A stretch of 64,000 bases of DNA from Ferrovibrio sp. (GCF_017994015.1 NZ_JAGOLP010000014.1:1-64000); one strand, 5' to 3'; counted from the first letter of the stretch, positions 44,698 to 54,144 are shown. Numbers and translations: made by a program. The notes: generated from the sequence alone by a model not told the origin.

Positions 44698-45681
44698 TTA
44701 TAGCCCCCCGCTCATCGGGTGCTGGCAGCGCACACCATGGCCGGGGCTCAGTTCCAGCAGGTCAGGCATGCTGTCACAGGCAGCATCGGCATAGTCGCAG
44801 CGGGTCTTGAAACGGCACCCCGGCGGCAGGTTCAGCAAGGGCGGCGTCATGCCGGGAATCTGATAGAGCCGCTTGCCGCGCCCGCCCATATTGCCATGCG
44901 TGCCGGGCACCGAGCCAATCAGGCCGGCGGTGTAGGGGTGGCGCGGATGCTCGATCACATCAGCCACGCTGCCGGTTTCAACGATGCGGCCGGCATACAT
45001 CACCATAACGCGGTCGGCCAGGCCGGCCACCACGGAAAGGTCATGGGTGATCCAGATCAGCGCCGTGCCGGTCTCGCGGCATAGTTTGCGCACTTCATAC
45101 AGAATCTGGCCCTGGATGGTCACGTCCAGCGCCGTGGTCGGCTCGTCGGCGATGATCAGTTCCGGCTTGTTCAGCAGGGCGGTGGCAATGGCGATACGCT
45201 GCCGCATGCCGCCGGAAAGCTGGTGCGGATAGGCCAGCAGGCGATCTTCCGGCGCGGCAATGCCCACCGCCTTCAGCGTCTCCACGGCGCGGGCGCGGGC
45301 GGCGGCCTCGCTCACCTTGTCATGCGCCTGCACCGCCTCAATCATCTGCGTATCGACGCGCAACACCGGATTGAGCGTCATCATCGGATCCTGGAAGATC
45401 ATGGCGATGCTCTTGCCGCGCAACTGGCGCAGCCGGTCCGGCTTGGCCTGGGCGATATCCTCGCCCTTGAACAGCACGCGACCGGCGGCGATATGGCCTG
45501 GTTGGTCGAGCAGGCCGATGATCGAGAAGCCGGTAATGCTTTTGCCCGAGCCGCTTTCGCCCACCAGGCCGAGAATTTCGCCCTGGTTGACCTCGAAGCT
45601 GACACCATCCACCGCCCGCACCACGCCGTCGCGGGTCGGGAAATGTGTTTCCAGGTTTTCGACTTTCAATGTGGGGGTCAT
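44698..45681 (-). CDS. Oligopeptide/dipeptide ABC transporter ATPase (DppD-like)
   Basis: The 327-aa protein has Walker A GLVGESGSGKSITGFS, signature LSGGMRQRIAIATAL, Walker B ELIIADEPTTALDVT, and C-terminal NLPPGCRFKTRCDYADAAC. It is the second ATPase of the transporter and precedes the DppF-like gene by two bases. It begins four bases after the permease stop. Confidence 0.94.
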   Translation of the reverse strand: MTPTLKVENLETHFPTRDGVVRAVDGVSFEVNQGEILGLVGESGSGKSITGFSIIGLLDQPGHIAAGRVLFKGEDIAQAKPDRLRQLRGKSIAMIFQDPMMTLNPVLRVDTQMIEAVQAHDKVSEAAARARAVETLKAVGIAAPEDRLLAYPHQLSGGMRQRIAIATALLNKPELIIADEPTTALDVTIQGQILYEVRKLCRETGTALIWITHDLSVVAGLADRVMVMYAGRIVETGSVADVIEHPRHPYTAGLIGSVPGTHGNMGGRGKRLYQIPGMTPPLLNLPPGCRFKTRCDYADAACDSMPDLLELSPGHGVRCQHPMSGGL

Positions 45682-45685
45682 TGCG

Positions 45686-46603
45686 TCAACGCTTGAGGCG
45701 GGGGTTGAGCACGTCGCGCAGCTGGTCGCCCACCAGATTGATCGCCACGATCACTAAGGTAAGCACGATGCCGGGAAACATCGAAATCCAGTAAACGCCG
45801 CTGAGCAGGAAGTCGAAGCCATTGGCGATCAGCATGCCGAGCGAGGGTTCAGTCACCGGCACACCGAGGCCAAGGAAACTGAGCGTGGCTTCCAGCGTGA
45901 TCGAGCGCGCGATATCCACGGTGGCAATCACGATCAGCGGCGGCAGGCAATTGGGCAGCAGATGGCGCCACAGGATGCGGCTGCGGCTGAGGCCCAGGCA
46001 GCGCGCCGCCTCAACATATTCCTTGTTGCGTTCCACCAGCGCGGCGCCGCGTGCGGCACGGGCGAAATACGCCCATTGCACCGCCACCAGCGCCATGATC
46101 ACCTTGTCCACGCCATTGCCCAGCACCGCCAGCAGGATCAGCGCCACCAGGATGGCGGGGAAGGAAAGCTGGATATCGACGATGCGCATGATCAGGGTTT
46201 CCACCCCGCCGCCGAAATAGGCCGCCGCCAGGCCGGCCGCGGCGCCGATTGCCAAAGCGCAGCTTACCGCCACCACGCCAACAAACAGGCTGATGCGCAA
46301 GCCGTGCAGCATGGCCGACAGCATGTCGCGGCCCTGGCCATCCGAACCGAGCCAGAATACCAGGCCATCGCCGGAAAGCTGGCCCGGCGCCAGGCGCGAA
46401 TCCATGATGTCGAGCTTGGCAAGGTCATAGGGATCTTGCGGCGAAATCCACGGTGCCAGCAAAGCCGCCAGCAAGGCGAGGGCAAACAGCGCCAAGCCAA
46501 ACAAAGCCAGCTTGCTTTCGGCAAATTCCGAAACGATCCGCTGCAACGGGGTTTGCGCCGGCGCCGGCGCCGTAATCGGGGAAGCCACGCTCTGGCTGCT
46601 CAT
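45686..46603 (-). CDS. Peptide ABC transporter permease (DppC-like)
   Basis: The 305-aa protein has an N-terminal membrane helix (LALFGLALFALALLAALLAPWISPQDPY) and a five-helix BPD_transp_1 domain. The EAA loop is EYVEAARCLGLSRSRILWRHLLPN. It starts at the ATG at 46603, preceded by GGGAGG and overlapping the DppB-like stop (ATGA). The longer open frame upstream is the shadow of the neighbour. Confidence 0.94.
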   Translation of the reverse strand: MSSQSVASPITAPAPAQTPLQRIVSEFAESKLALFGLALFALALLAALLAPWISPQDPYDLAKLDIMDSRLAPGQLSGDGLVFWLGSDGQGRDMLSAMLHGLRISLFVGVVAVSCALAIGAAAGLAAAYFGGGVETLIMRIVDIQLSFPAILVALILLAVLGNGVDKVIMALVAVQWAYFARAARGAALVERNKEYVEAARCLGLSRSRILWRHLLPNCLPPLIVIATVDIARSITLEATLSFLGLGVPVTEPSLGMLIANGFDFLLSGVYWISMFPGIVLTLVIVAINLVGDQLRDVLNPRLKR

Positions 46604-47574
46604 TTTGCGCCTCCCAGCCGCACGCGCGGGTCCAGCACGGTATACAGGATATCCACCACCAGATTGATCACCACCAGCAGAAACACCACCACCATCAGAT
46701 AGGCCACGATCACCGGCCGGTCGAGCTGGTTGATCGAATCGATCAGCAGCTTGCCCATGCCGGGCCAGGAGAAGATGGTTTCGGTGATCACGGCGAAGGC
46801 GATCAGCGCGCCAAGTTCCAGGCCGGTGATGGTGACTACCGGCACCAGGATATTCTTCAGGATATGCACGCCGATCACACGGCGTTCGCTGAGGCCCTTG
46901 GCACGGGCGAATTTCACATAATCCATTAGCATCACCTCGCGCGCAGTGGCGCGCGCCAGACGCACGATCAGGGCGCATTTTGAAAGCGCCAGCGTCACCG
47001 CCGGCAGCAGGATGTGATGCCAGCCCTTCACGGTCAGCACGCTGAGTTGCAGGCCCAGCACATCCACGGTGGGGCCGCGGCCGGAAGCCGGCATGATGCC
47101 GAGCTGCACTGCAAAGACCATGATCAGCATCAGCCCGACCCAGAAATTCGGCAGGCTGAAACCCAGCACCGAGCCGGCCATGATGGCGCGGGCACCGAGG
47201 CTCTCATGCCGCAGGCCGGCATAAACCCCGAGCGGCAGGCCGATCAGCACCGCCATCACCGTGGCGGTGATGGCAAGTTCCAGCGTTGCCGGCATCCGTT
47301 CCAGGATCAGCGCCATGGCCGGCTGGCCGTAGACAAAAGACTTGCCGAATTCGCCAATAAAGGCCGAACCGACAAAGCGCATGTATTGCACCCAGATCGG
47401 CTGATCCAGGCCTAGCGCCTTGGAGATTTGCTCGCGGTCAATCTCGGTGGCTTCCGGGCTGGCCAGCACCGCCAGCGGATCGCCCAGCAGATAGATGCCG
47501 CCAAAGACCAGCACCGACATCACAGCCACGACCAGCGCCGCTTGCAGCAGGCGCCGGATGATGAAAACCAACAT
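46600..47574 (-). CDS. Peptide ABC transporter permease (DppB-like)
   Basis: The 324-aa protein shows the DppB N-terminus (MLVFIIRRLLQAALVVAVMSVLVFG), six helices and the EAA loop DYVKFARAKGLSERRVIGVHILKN. It is the first gene of a four-gene permease-ATPase operon. The periplasmic binding protein that usually comes first is not present upstream or downstream in this window. Confidence 0.94.
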   Translation of the reverse strand: MLVFIIRRLLQAALVVAVMSVLVFGGIYLLGDPLAVLASPEATEIDREQISKALGLDQPIWVQYMRFVGSAFIGEFGKSFVYGQPAMALILERMPATLELAITATVMAVLIGLPLGVYAGLRHESLGARAIMAGSVLGFSLPNFWVGLMLIMVFAVQLGIMPASGRGPTVDVLGLQLSVLTVKGWHHILLPAVTLALSKCALIVRLARATAREVMLMDYVKFARAKGLSERRVIGVHILKNILVPVVTITGLELGALIAFAVITETIFSWPGMGKLLIDSINQLDRPVIVAYLMVVVFLLVVINLVVDILYTVLDPRVRLGGAK

Positions 47575-47703
47575 CCCCCGATGTCCCTATCCGTTATGTT
47601 GCGCGGAGCCTAGCGGAAAGTGGGACACGGAACCAGTGCGAACCACACTCAACAATGCGCAAAAACTAACCTGCGCAAAAAAACACCTGTAACCCGAAAC
47701 AGA

Positions 47704-47731
47704 AACGGCAGCGATGGTTTTCGCTGCCGTT
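47704..47731 (-). terminator. Terminator after trcR
   Basis: AACGGCAGCGA and TCGCTGCCGTT form an 11-bp stem with a 6-nt loop 28 bp after the trcR stop. TCTGTTT follows on the minus strand. The rest of 47575-47758 holds the promoter region of the peptide transporter. Confidence 0.75.
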
Positions 47732-47758
47732 ACATCGAAGCCCAGGGTGAGCGGAAAT

Positions 47759-48400
47759 TCAGTCTTCGTCGCCGTCAATCTCGTCAAGCGGCACGGCGCC
47801 GGCAGCGGCAGCCGCAGCCGGCGGCGCTTCGATGCCGGCCCGCTCGCGCTCGCGCGCTTCCCGCTTTTCCTTGCTGTCGCGCCGCTTGGCGGCCAGCAGC
47901 AGCACGCGGTCGAGTTCGGACTGGCTGCAAATGCCCAAGCTGACCGGATCGCGCGGCTTGATATTCGGCGCATTCCAATGGGTGCGGCTGCGCACGGAAT
48001 CAATTGTTGCCTTGGTGGTGCCGAGCAGCTTCTGCACCTGGGCATCGCCCACTTCGGGGTGATATTTCAGCAGCCAGGCGATGGCATCCGGGCGATCCTG
48101 GCGCTTGGACAGCGGCGTGTAGCGCGCGCCCTTGGTCTTCTGCCGCGCCAGCGGCACGGTGGGCGCCAGCAGCTTCAGATTGGCGGCAGGATTGGCTTCG
48201 CAGCGGGCGATTTCCGCAGCGGTGAGCTGGCTGCTCGCCACCGGGTCCTGGCCCACAATACCAATGGCAACCTCGCCATCGGCGATGCCCTTCACTTCCA
48301 GCGGGTGCAGACCGCAGAAAAACGCGATCTGGTCGAAGGTCAGCTTGGTATTGTCGATCAGCCAAACGGCGGTGGCTTTGGGCATCAACGGTAGGGCCAT
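47759..48400 (-). CDS. trcR: Cell cycle transcriptional regulator TrcR (DUF1013)
   Basis: The 213-aa protein begins MALPLMPKATAVWLIDNTKLTFDQIAFFCGLHPLEVKGIADGEVA, the hallmark of the DUF1013 family called TrcR in alphaproteobacterial annotation. A basic middle and a second HTH-like stretch (HPEVGDAQVQKLLGTTKATIDSVRSRTHW) follow. The C-terminus is Ala/acid rich. The ATG at 48400 follows AGGATG. The gene stands alone with its own terminator. It is confined to Alphaproteobacteria as far as I know. Confidence 0.92.
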   Translation of the reverse strand: MALPLMPKATAVWLIDNTKLTFDQIAFFCGLHPLEVKGIADGEVAIGIVGQDPVASSQLTAAEIARCEANPAANLKLLAPTVPLARQKTKGARYTPLSKRQDRPDAIAWLLKYHPEVGDAQVQKLLGTTKATIDSVRSRTHWNAPNIKPRDPVSLGICSQSELDRVLLLAAKRRDSKEKREARERERAGIEAPPAAAAAAGAVPLDEIDGDED

Positions 48401-48563
48401 GAGACGCATCCTTCTAGGCCGGGCAGCCGAGTGAGGTATGCCGGGCAGCCGGTTAGAGCCGCCCCGGTCCACGCCAGGCTGGGGGTGTCCGGAAATCGGG
48501 CGCCACTATACCCGAGCCGGCGCCCAACGCAACCGCCGAGCGGCTAGCTTTGCGCCATTATGT

Positions 48564-49559
48564 TCAAATGGTTAGCAAAACTTTGCCGATATGATCCCCC
48601 TGGTCCAGCCGGGCATGGGCCGCGCCGGCCTGGGCCAGCGGGAAGCGGGAATCGATCACCGGCCTGATCTTGCCGGCGGCGAAGGCGGGCCACACTTTGG
48701 CTTCCAGCGCGGCGGCAATGGCGCCCTTGAACGGCACCGGCCGGGGCCGCAAAGTCGAGCCGGTGATGCTCAGGCGGCGGCGCATCACATGGCTCAGCTC
48801 GGCTTCGCCCTTGGGGCCGCCTTGCAGGGCGATGATCACCAGCCGGCCGTCATCGGCCAGGGCCTTGATGTTGCGCGGCAGGTAGCTGCCGCCCACCATG
48901 TCCAGGATCACGTTCACGCCACGGCCATCGGTCAATTGCCGGATCGCCTCGCCAAAATCCTCGGTCTTGTAGTTGATGCCGCGCTCGGCGCCGAGCTGTT
49001 CAACAAAGCGGCATTTGGCATCCGTCCCGGCGGTGGCGAAAATACGCCCGGCGCCGAGTAGCTTGGCAAGCTGGATCGCCGCCACGCCGATGCCGGAAGC
49101 ACCGCCATGGATCAGGATGCTTTCACCCGGCAGCAGGCCGCCACGATCGGCAATGTTGCTCCATACCGTGAACCAGTTTTCCGGTAGCGCAGCGGCTTCT
49201 TCCATCGACAGGCCACTCGGGATCGGCAGGCATTGCAGGCCTGGCGCGGTGCAATATTCGGCATAGCCGCCGCCGGCCACCAAAGCAGTCACCTTGTCGC
49301 CAACCTGCCAGCGTGTGGCGGCCTGACCCAGGGCAACAATTTCGCCGGCCACTTCCAGGCCGGGGATGTCGGGCGCACCGGGCGGCGGCGGATACATGCC
49401 GGAACGCTGCAACAGATCAGGCCGGTTCACCCCGGCCACGGCCACCTTGATCAGCACTTCGCCGGTTTCCGGCTGTGGCAGCGGGCGCAGGCCCGGCTGC
49501 AACACCTCGGGGCCGCCTGGGCTGGTGATCTCGATGGCGGTGATCTGCTGCGGCAACAT
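48564..49559 (-). CDS. NAD(P)H quinone oxidoreductase, zinc-independent MDR family
   Basis: The 331-aa protein is a PIG3/QOR-like medium-chain reductase. An N-terminal GroES-like domain (GVNRPDLLQRSGMYPPPPGAPDIPGLEVAGEIVALG) is followed by a Rossmann domain with ESILIHGGASGIGVAAIQLAKLLGA. Zinc ligands of alcohol dehydrogenases are absent. It reduces quinones or enones with NADPH. A divergent DUF1192 gene lies upstream. Confidence 0.92.
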   Translation of the reverse strand: MLPQQITAIEITSPGGPEVLQPGLRPLPQPETGEVLIKVAVAGVNRPDLLQRSGMYPPPPGAPDIPGLEVAGEIVALGQAATRWQVGDKVTALVAGGGYAEYCTAPGLQCLPIPSGLSMEEAAALPENWFTVWSNIADRGGLLPGESILIHGGASGIGVAAIQLAKLLGAGRIFATAGTDAKCRFVEQLGAERGINYKTEDFGEAIRQLTDGRGVNVILDMVGGSYLPRNIKALADDGRLVIIALQGGPKGEAELSHVMRRRLSITGSTLRPRPVPFKGAIAAALEAKVWPAFAAGKIRPVIDSRFPLAQAGAAHARLDQGDHIGKVLLTI

Positions 49560-49653
49560 TGGCTTTCCTCCGTTGAATGTCTCCTGCTGATCTAACGCTT
49601 GCCGGCGCCTGCGGCAAGGCTAGGATGTTGCAACAGGATCAGGGAGGGCGGCG

Positions 49654-49830
49654 ATGGATTGGGATGAGGCGATGGGCAAGAAGCCGGCTGCGCCGAAATA
49701 CGACGTCATGTCGGTTGCCGATCTTGAAGAGCGTATCGCCGAATTGCAGGCCGAGATTGAAACCATCCGCCAGGTGATTGCAAAGAAACAGGCGGCGCGC
49801 GGCGCAGCCGCGGGCTTCTTCAAACAATAG
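49654..49830 (+). CDS. DUF1192 family small protein, 58 aa
   Basis: The peptide starts MDWDEAMGKKPAAPKYDVMS and continues VADLEERIAELQAEIETIRQVIAKKQAARGAA, a short coiled coil typical of the alphaproteobacterial DUF1192 family. AGGGAGGGCG precedes the ATG at 49654; the stop TAG is at 49828-49830. It is divergent from the quinone oxidoreductase gene and convergent with the MotB-like gene. Function unknown. Confidence 0.85.
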   Translation: MDWDEAMGKKPAAPKYDVMSVADLEERIAELQAEIETIRQVIAKKQAARGAAAGFFKQ

Positions 49831-49853
49831 GCCCAAGCAACCGGGCCATGGCC

Positions 49854-50927
49854 TCAGCGTTCGGTAAGCTTCAATTCGATGCGGCGGTTACGGCGCAAGG
49901 CGATTTCGTCGCTGCGTTCATCCAGGGGCTGGTATTCGCCAAAGCCGGCAGCGGCCAGGCGCTCGGCCGGCACGCCCTGGGCGATGAGGAATTTGGTCAC
50001 CGAAATGGCACGGGCTGATGAAAGTTCCCAGTTCGACGGGAATTGCGGCGTGTTGATCGGCACCTTGTCAGTATGGCCGTCAACCCGCAGCACCCAGGGC
50101 AGGTCGGTGGGAATTTTCTTCGAGATATCGATCAGCGTGCGCGCCAGCTTGGCCATCTGGTCGCGGCCCTGCGGGTTCAGGTCAGCCGAGCCGCTGGGAA
50201 ACAGCACTTCCGACTGAAACACAAAGCGGTCGCCGACAATCTGGATATCGCGCCGGTCGCCCAGCGCCTGACGCAGCCGGCCAAAAAATTCCGAGCGATA
50301 GCTGGTCAACTCATCCACCTTGCGTGCCAGCGCGGCATTGAGCCGCTTGCCCATATCAAGCACTTGGGCCTGGCTGGCTTTTTCTTTTTCCTCGCTTTCG
50401 CGCAGGATTCGTTCGATCTGGCCCAATTGTTCACGCAAGGCCAGGATCTGGCGGTTCAGCAGGTCGATCTGGCTGCGCGCCTCGGCGCTGACACGGCGCT
50501 CCTGCTCCAGTGCGCCGCGTTCAGACACCAGCTTGCCATCCAGATCAACAATGATCTGCTTGGTTTCGGCCAGTTGTTTTTCGGCCTCGTCATGCCGGGC
50601 CTGGGCATCGCTTAACGCGGCGGCAAGCTGGTCGCGCTCGGCATTGCTGGCGGCCAAAGTGGCCTGCATCTGGCCCAGATTGAGGCGCAGGTCGTCGCTG
50701 GTTTTTTTCTCCAGCGACAATTGCTCCACCATGCGGGCTAGGTCGCCACGCAGGGCATCAATCGCCTTGTCCTTGCCTGAAATTGCATTGGCAAGGAAAA
50801 ACTGCGCCAGGATAAACACTGCCAGCACAAACACGATCACCATCAGCAGGGTGGACAGTACGTCCACATAGCCCGGCCAGGGATTGCCGGCATTGCTGTC
50901 ATTCCTGCGCCAGGCGCGGCTGGCCAT
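49854..50927 (-). CDS. MotB-like protein with C-terminal OmpA peptidoglycan-binding domain
   Basis: The 357-aa protein has one membrane helix near the N-terminus (GYVDVLSTLLMVIVFVLAVFILAQFF). D22 sits where MotB has its proton-carrying Asp. A long coiled coil runs from about 50 to 215. An OmpA-like domain follows (FPSGSADLNPQGRDQMAKL, VDGHTDKVPI, NWELSSARAISVTKFL). The ATG at 50927 lies two bases after the MotA-like stop. It differs from flagellar MotB by the long coiled coil and lack of chemotaxis or flagellar neighbours. Confidence 0.85.
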   Translation of the reverse strand: MASRAWRRNDSNAGNPWPGYVDVLSTLLMVIVFVLAVFILAQFFLANAISGKDKAIDALRGDLARMVEQLSLEKKTSDDLRLNLGQMQATLAASNAERDQLAAALSDAQARHDEAEKQLAETKQIIVDLDGKLVSERGALEQERRVSAEARSQIDLLNRQILALREQLGQIERILRESEEKEKASQAQVLDMGKRLNAALARKVDELTSYRSEFFGRLRQALGDRRDIQIVGDRFVFQSEVLFPSGSADLNPQGRDQMAKLARTLIDISKKIPTDLPWVLRVDGHTDKVPINTPQFPSNWELSSARAISVTKFLIAQGVPAERLAAAGFGEYQPLDERSDEIALRRNRRIELKLTER

Positions 50928-50929
50928 GA

Positions 50930-52081
50930 TCAATTGCCCCGGCGCTGGTTATCGGCCGCCGCTGCGATGGTGCGCGACAGCAGCTTGATCTCGGCGCGCA
51001 TGTCATCCACCAGTTTGGTGCGGCCCTGGGCCGCATCATCCAGCAGGCGGGTGAGCAACAAGTCCATGTTGCGCAGATGGCCGCGGCTGGCGGCATCAAA
51101 GCCACCGCTTTCGGTATTCTGCGCCAGCTTGGCCATGATCGGCCGCATCTCGATCTGATGCTCGGTCAGTTTCAACAACAGGCCCTGTTCGGCGCGCATC
51201 TGCTCGGTCAGCAGGCTCAGCTTTTCATTCAGTTGCAGCAAGGCGGTACTGGCATTGCTGCGGTTATCCTCGCCGCGCGCCATGGTGCGTTGCAGATTGT
51301 CCAGGCTGTCGGCGGTCTGCTCCAGCAAAGCCTGAACATAAGCCGGCACCGACTGGTCGCCTTCCAGCACGCCGCCGCCGCCGACCCGGGTGAAGCCGGC
51401 GAGCCACTCCTCAAGATCGTTATAGAAGCGGTTCTGCGCCTGGCCGGCCTGCAAATCCAGAAAGCCGAGCACCAGCGAGCCGGACAGGCCAAGCATCGAC
51501 GAGGAAAACGCCAGCCCCATGCCAACCAGGGGCCGCTCCAGGCCGCTTTTCAGCTTCTCGAACAGCACATTGATATTCTCTTCGCCGCTCAGCGAAAGGC
51601 CGGAGATCGTATCGCTCACCGAGCCGATGGTTTCCAGCAGGCCCCAGAAAGTGCCGAGCAGGCCGAGAAACACCATCAAACCGATGAAATAGCGCGAGAT
51701 ATCGCGGGCTTCATCCAGCCGCGAGCCGACGGAATCGAGCAGGGCGCGGGTGGCGGCGGCGGAAACCTGGCCGCGTGGGCCACGGTTTTCCAGCATCTTG
51801 GCCAGCGGCGCCAGCAGGTTGGTGGGTTTGCCGACATGCGGCACGGTGCTGGTAAGCTGCGATTTCTGCCAGGCTTCCAGCCAGTTGGCTTCGCTGCCCA
51901 AAAGCAGGGTCTGGCGGAAGCTGAACAGAATGCCGATCAGCGCCACGGCGGCGATCAGGCCGTTGAGTGCCGGATTGGCCAGGAAGGCGCGCTGCAACGG
52001 CGCGTGCAGTACAAAGACCACGGCGCCTACGGCGATTAAAAACAACACCATGCGCAGCAGGTAGCGGCCCGGTTTGGTCAT
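50930..52081 (-). CDS. MotA/TolQ/ExbB-like proton channel protein
   Basis: The 383-aa protein has two N-terminal membrane helices (LLRMVLFLIAVGAVVFVL and ALNGLIAAVALIGILFSF). A MotA/ExbB channel core comes later (YFIGLMVFLGLLGTFWGLLETIGSV, and PLVGMGLAFSSSMLGLSGSLVLGFLDL). A helical cytoplasmic tail ends the chain. With the MotB-like protein it probably forms a stator-type ion channel that transmits force to the cell wall. The ATG at 52081 follows AGGAGA. Its target is unknown. Confidence 0.85.
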   Translation of the reverse strand: MTKPGRYLLRMVLFLIAVGAVVFVLHAPLQRAFLANPALNGLIAAVALIGILFSFRQTLLLGSEANWLEAWQKSQLTSTVPHVGKPTNLLAPLAKMLENRGPRGQVSAAATRALLDSVGSRLDEARDISRYFIGLMVFLGLLGTFWGLLETIGSVSDTISGLSLSGEENINVLFEKLKSGLERPLVGMGLAFSSSMLGLSGSLVLGFLDLQAGQAQNRFYNDLEEWLAGFTRVGGGGVLEGDQSVPAYVQALLEQTADSLDNLQRTMARGEDNRSNASTALLQLNEKLSLLTEQMRAEQGLLLKLTEHQIEMRPIMAKLAQNTESGGFDAASRGHLRNMDLLLTRLLDDAAQGRTKLVDDMRAEIKLLSRTIAAAADNQRRGN

Positions 52082-52193
52082 GCCTGCACCTTCTCCTGAA
52101 TATAAGTCGGTCGCGGTCGCCCAAGGGCAACAGTTATGCAATTACGCAGCGAATATGGCTTTTCCGGGGCGATATCCCGGGAAAACATTGCCG

Positions 52194-53258
52194 TCAGCGG
52201 CCGACGGTGACCACTTCAACGCGGTCGGCCGGGCTATTGTCGGTCGGGGCGCCAAGCGCGCGCACATCAATGCGGGTGGAGCGGATACCGCGATCAATCA
52301 GGAAACCGCGCACCGCCAAAGCCCGGCTCAGCGACAGGCGGCGGGCGCCGCTGGCGGCATCGGCGCCGGAAGCGCTGGCATAAGCCCTGATCTGGATGCG
52401 GTCTTCGGTATTGGTCAGGCTGCGTGCCATGGCTTCCAGGGCGGCGCTGCCATTGCCGGCCAGTTCGCTCTTGCCCGGCTCAAACACCAGGTTGACCTGG
52501 CCGGCACCGCCCGGCAACGGCGTCGGGGCGGCAGAGGCAGCCGGCGGCGGGGTGAGCAGAGCGGTCTGCTGGCTGGCCGGATTGCTGCTAGCGGGCGGGC
52601 GCACCAATGGTGCAGCGGCTGTTGGGGCGGCGGGCGGCGCGGCAGCGGCGGGCATGGGTGCCGGGGCTGGCGTCGCAGTGAGCGGGGTTGGTGCCGGTGC
52701 CGTGGCCGAGGGCGGTGTGGGCAATTGCAGCGGCATGCCGGCAGCAGGCGCGGCGGCAATAGCGGGTGCGCTGATGCTGGGAACGCTGACGCTGGGCGTG
52801 CTGATGCTGGGCGGCGGCAGATTGACGCTGGCAACAGGTGTCTGCGTCGACGGGCGCGTGGCGGGTGCCGGCTTGGCAACCACGGGTTTGCTGGTGGCTT
52901 TGGGCGCCGGGGTCGGGGTGTTGGCCACCGCCGGTGTGGCGCTGCTGGCAGCGGGCGCGGCGCGGCTGGCCTTGCTGGCGGCCGGCGGGCGCAGTTTCAC
53001 CTTCTTGCTGCTGCGCTTGGTGCTGGTCTCGGGGCCGGTTTCACCCAGCAAGGGCTTGGGCATGCCGCCCAGCACGGCAGCTTGCGGATTCTGCGCGCCG
53101 GCAAAGCCAGGCAGCGGCGGTCCCAGGCGATCCAGCGCCTGCATGTTCACGATCACGCTGCCGCCGCCAACATAACTGGTCTGGGCCACAGCGATATGGG
53201 AAACCGGCAGCGCCAGCGCCAGCGCGGCGAGCGAAAGCTTTGTCAGCTTGACGGCCAT
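52194..53258 (-). CDS. OmpA-family protein with long Pro/Ala linker
   Basis: The 354-aa secreted protein has a signal peptide (LSLAALALALPVSHIAVAQ), then a low-complexity Pro/Ala/Thr region from about 80 to 245. A C-terminal OmpA-like domain follows (VNLVFEPGKSELAGNGSAALEAMARSL, IQIRAYASASGADAASGARRLSLSRALAVRGFLIDRGI). The linker could span the periplasm. It lies upstream of the MotA/MotB-like pair on the same strand and may be part of the same envelope machine. The ATG at 53258 is chosen by the signal peptide. Confidence 0.85.
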   Translation of the reverse strand: MAVKLTKLSLAALALALPVSHIAVAQTSYVGGGSVIVNMQALDRLGPPLPGFAGAQNPQAAVLGGMPKPLLGETGPETSTKRSSKKVKLRPPAASKASRAAPAASSATPAVANTPTPAPKATSKPVVAKPAPATRPSTQTPVASVNLPPPSISTPSVSVPSISAPAIAAAPAAGMPLQLPTPPSATAPAPTPLTATPAPAPMPAAAAPPAAPTAAAPLVRPPASSNPASQQTALLTPPPAASAAPTPLPGGAGQVNLVFEPGKSELAGNGSAALEAMARSLTNTEDRIQIRAYASASGADAASGARRLSLSRALAVRGFLIDRGIRSTRIDVRALGAPTDNSPADRVEVVTVGR

Positions 53259-53349
53259 TGGTTTAATCCCCCGGTTACGCAATACCGCACGAACGATAGC
53301 GGACCTTGGCCACTAGCTCAACCCGGCAAACTATTCAACTTAGAGCGAA

Positions 53350-54144
53350 TTAAGCCGGTTTATTGAGCAATTTCTGGATCGGGGTATACAGCGTGTCATT
53401 GCTGGCCAGGATATCGCCGGTGGCCTGCATGGTGTCGCCGCCGCGCAGGTCGGTGACCAAGCCGCCGGCCTCGCGCACCAGCACAATGCCGGCAGCAATA
53501 TCCCAGATCGACAGGCCACGTTCCCAGAAGGCGTCATAGCGCCCGGCGGCAACATAGGCCAGGTCCAGTGCAGCGGCGCCCATGCGGCGGATGCCGGCCA
53601 CTTCCGGCATCACGGCGGCCAGTTCGCGGCGGAACTGGGCATGGTCGCCACGGCCATGGAACGGAATGCCGGTGGCCAGCACCGCATCAGGCAGCTTGCG
53701 GCGGGCGGAAACCCGCAAGCGGCGTTCGTTGACATAGGCGCCCTGGCCCTTTTCGGCCCAGAACAGCTCGTCGCGCACCACGTCCAGCACGATGCCGGCA
53801 ATCAGCTCGCCTTCACGCTGCACGGCGATGGAAATGGCAAAATGCGGAATGGCATGCAGGAAATTGGTGGTGCCGTCGAGCGGATCGATGACCCAGTAAT
53901 TCTTGCCATCCTTGGCCTCGATGCGGCCGCCTTCCTCCATGATGAAGCCGAAATCCGGCCGCAGCTTGGCTAATTCCACCTGCAAGGCCTTTTCGGCCTT
54001 GCGGTCGGCGGCGGAGACAAAATCGGCTGGCCCCTTGCGGCTGACCTGAAGATGCTCAACCTCGTTGAAATCGCGCAGCAGGCCACGCGCAGCCTTGCGC
54101 GCCGAATTGGTCATCGCGTTGATCAGGGCGGATCGCAGGGCCAT
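53350..54144 (-). CDS. suhB: Inositol monophosphatase family protein
   Basis: The 264-aa Mg-dependent phosphatase has the motif pair of the family: YWVIDPLDGTTNFLHAIPHFAISIAV (metal-binding Asp residues) and WDIAAGIVLVREAGGLVTDLRGGD. The E in IMEEGGRIEAKDG is the first metal ligand. The ATG at 54144 is preferred; the longer frame from 54363 has unrelated sequence. It hydrolyses inositol phosphates or similar and may resemble SuhB. Confidence 0.9.
   Translation of the reverse strand: MALRSALINAMTNSARKAARGLLRDFNEVEHLQVSRKGPADFVSAADRKAEKALQVELAKLRPDFGFIMEEGGRIEAKDGKNYWVIDPLDGTTNFLHAIPHFAISIAVQREGELIAGIVLDVVRDELFWAEKGQGAYVNERRLRVSARRKLPDAVLATGIPFHGRGDHAQFRRELAAVMPEVAGIRRMGAAALDLAYVAAGRYDAFWERGLSIWDIAAGIVLVREAGGLVTDLRGGDTMQATGDILASNDTLYTPIQKLLNKPA

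Noticed and set aside
49854..53258. Zorya anti-phage system
   Set aside because: ZorA/ZorB resemble MotA/MotB, but no ZorC, ZorD or ZorE helicase/nuclease gene is near and the MotA-like protein lacks the very long tail; an envelope stator is a better reading.
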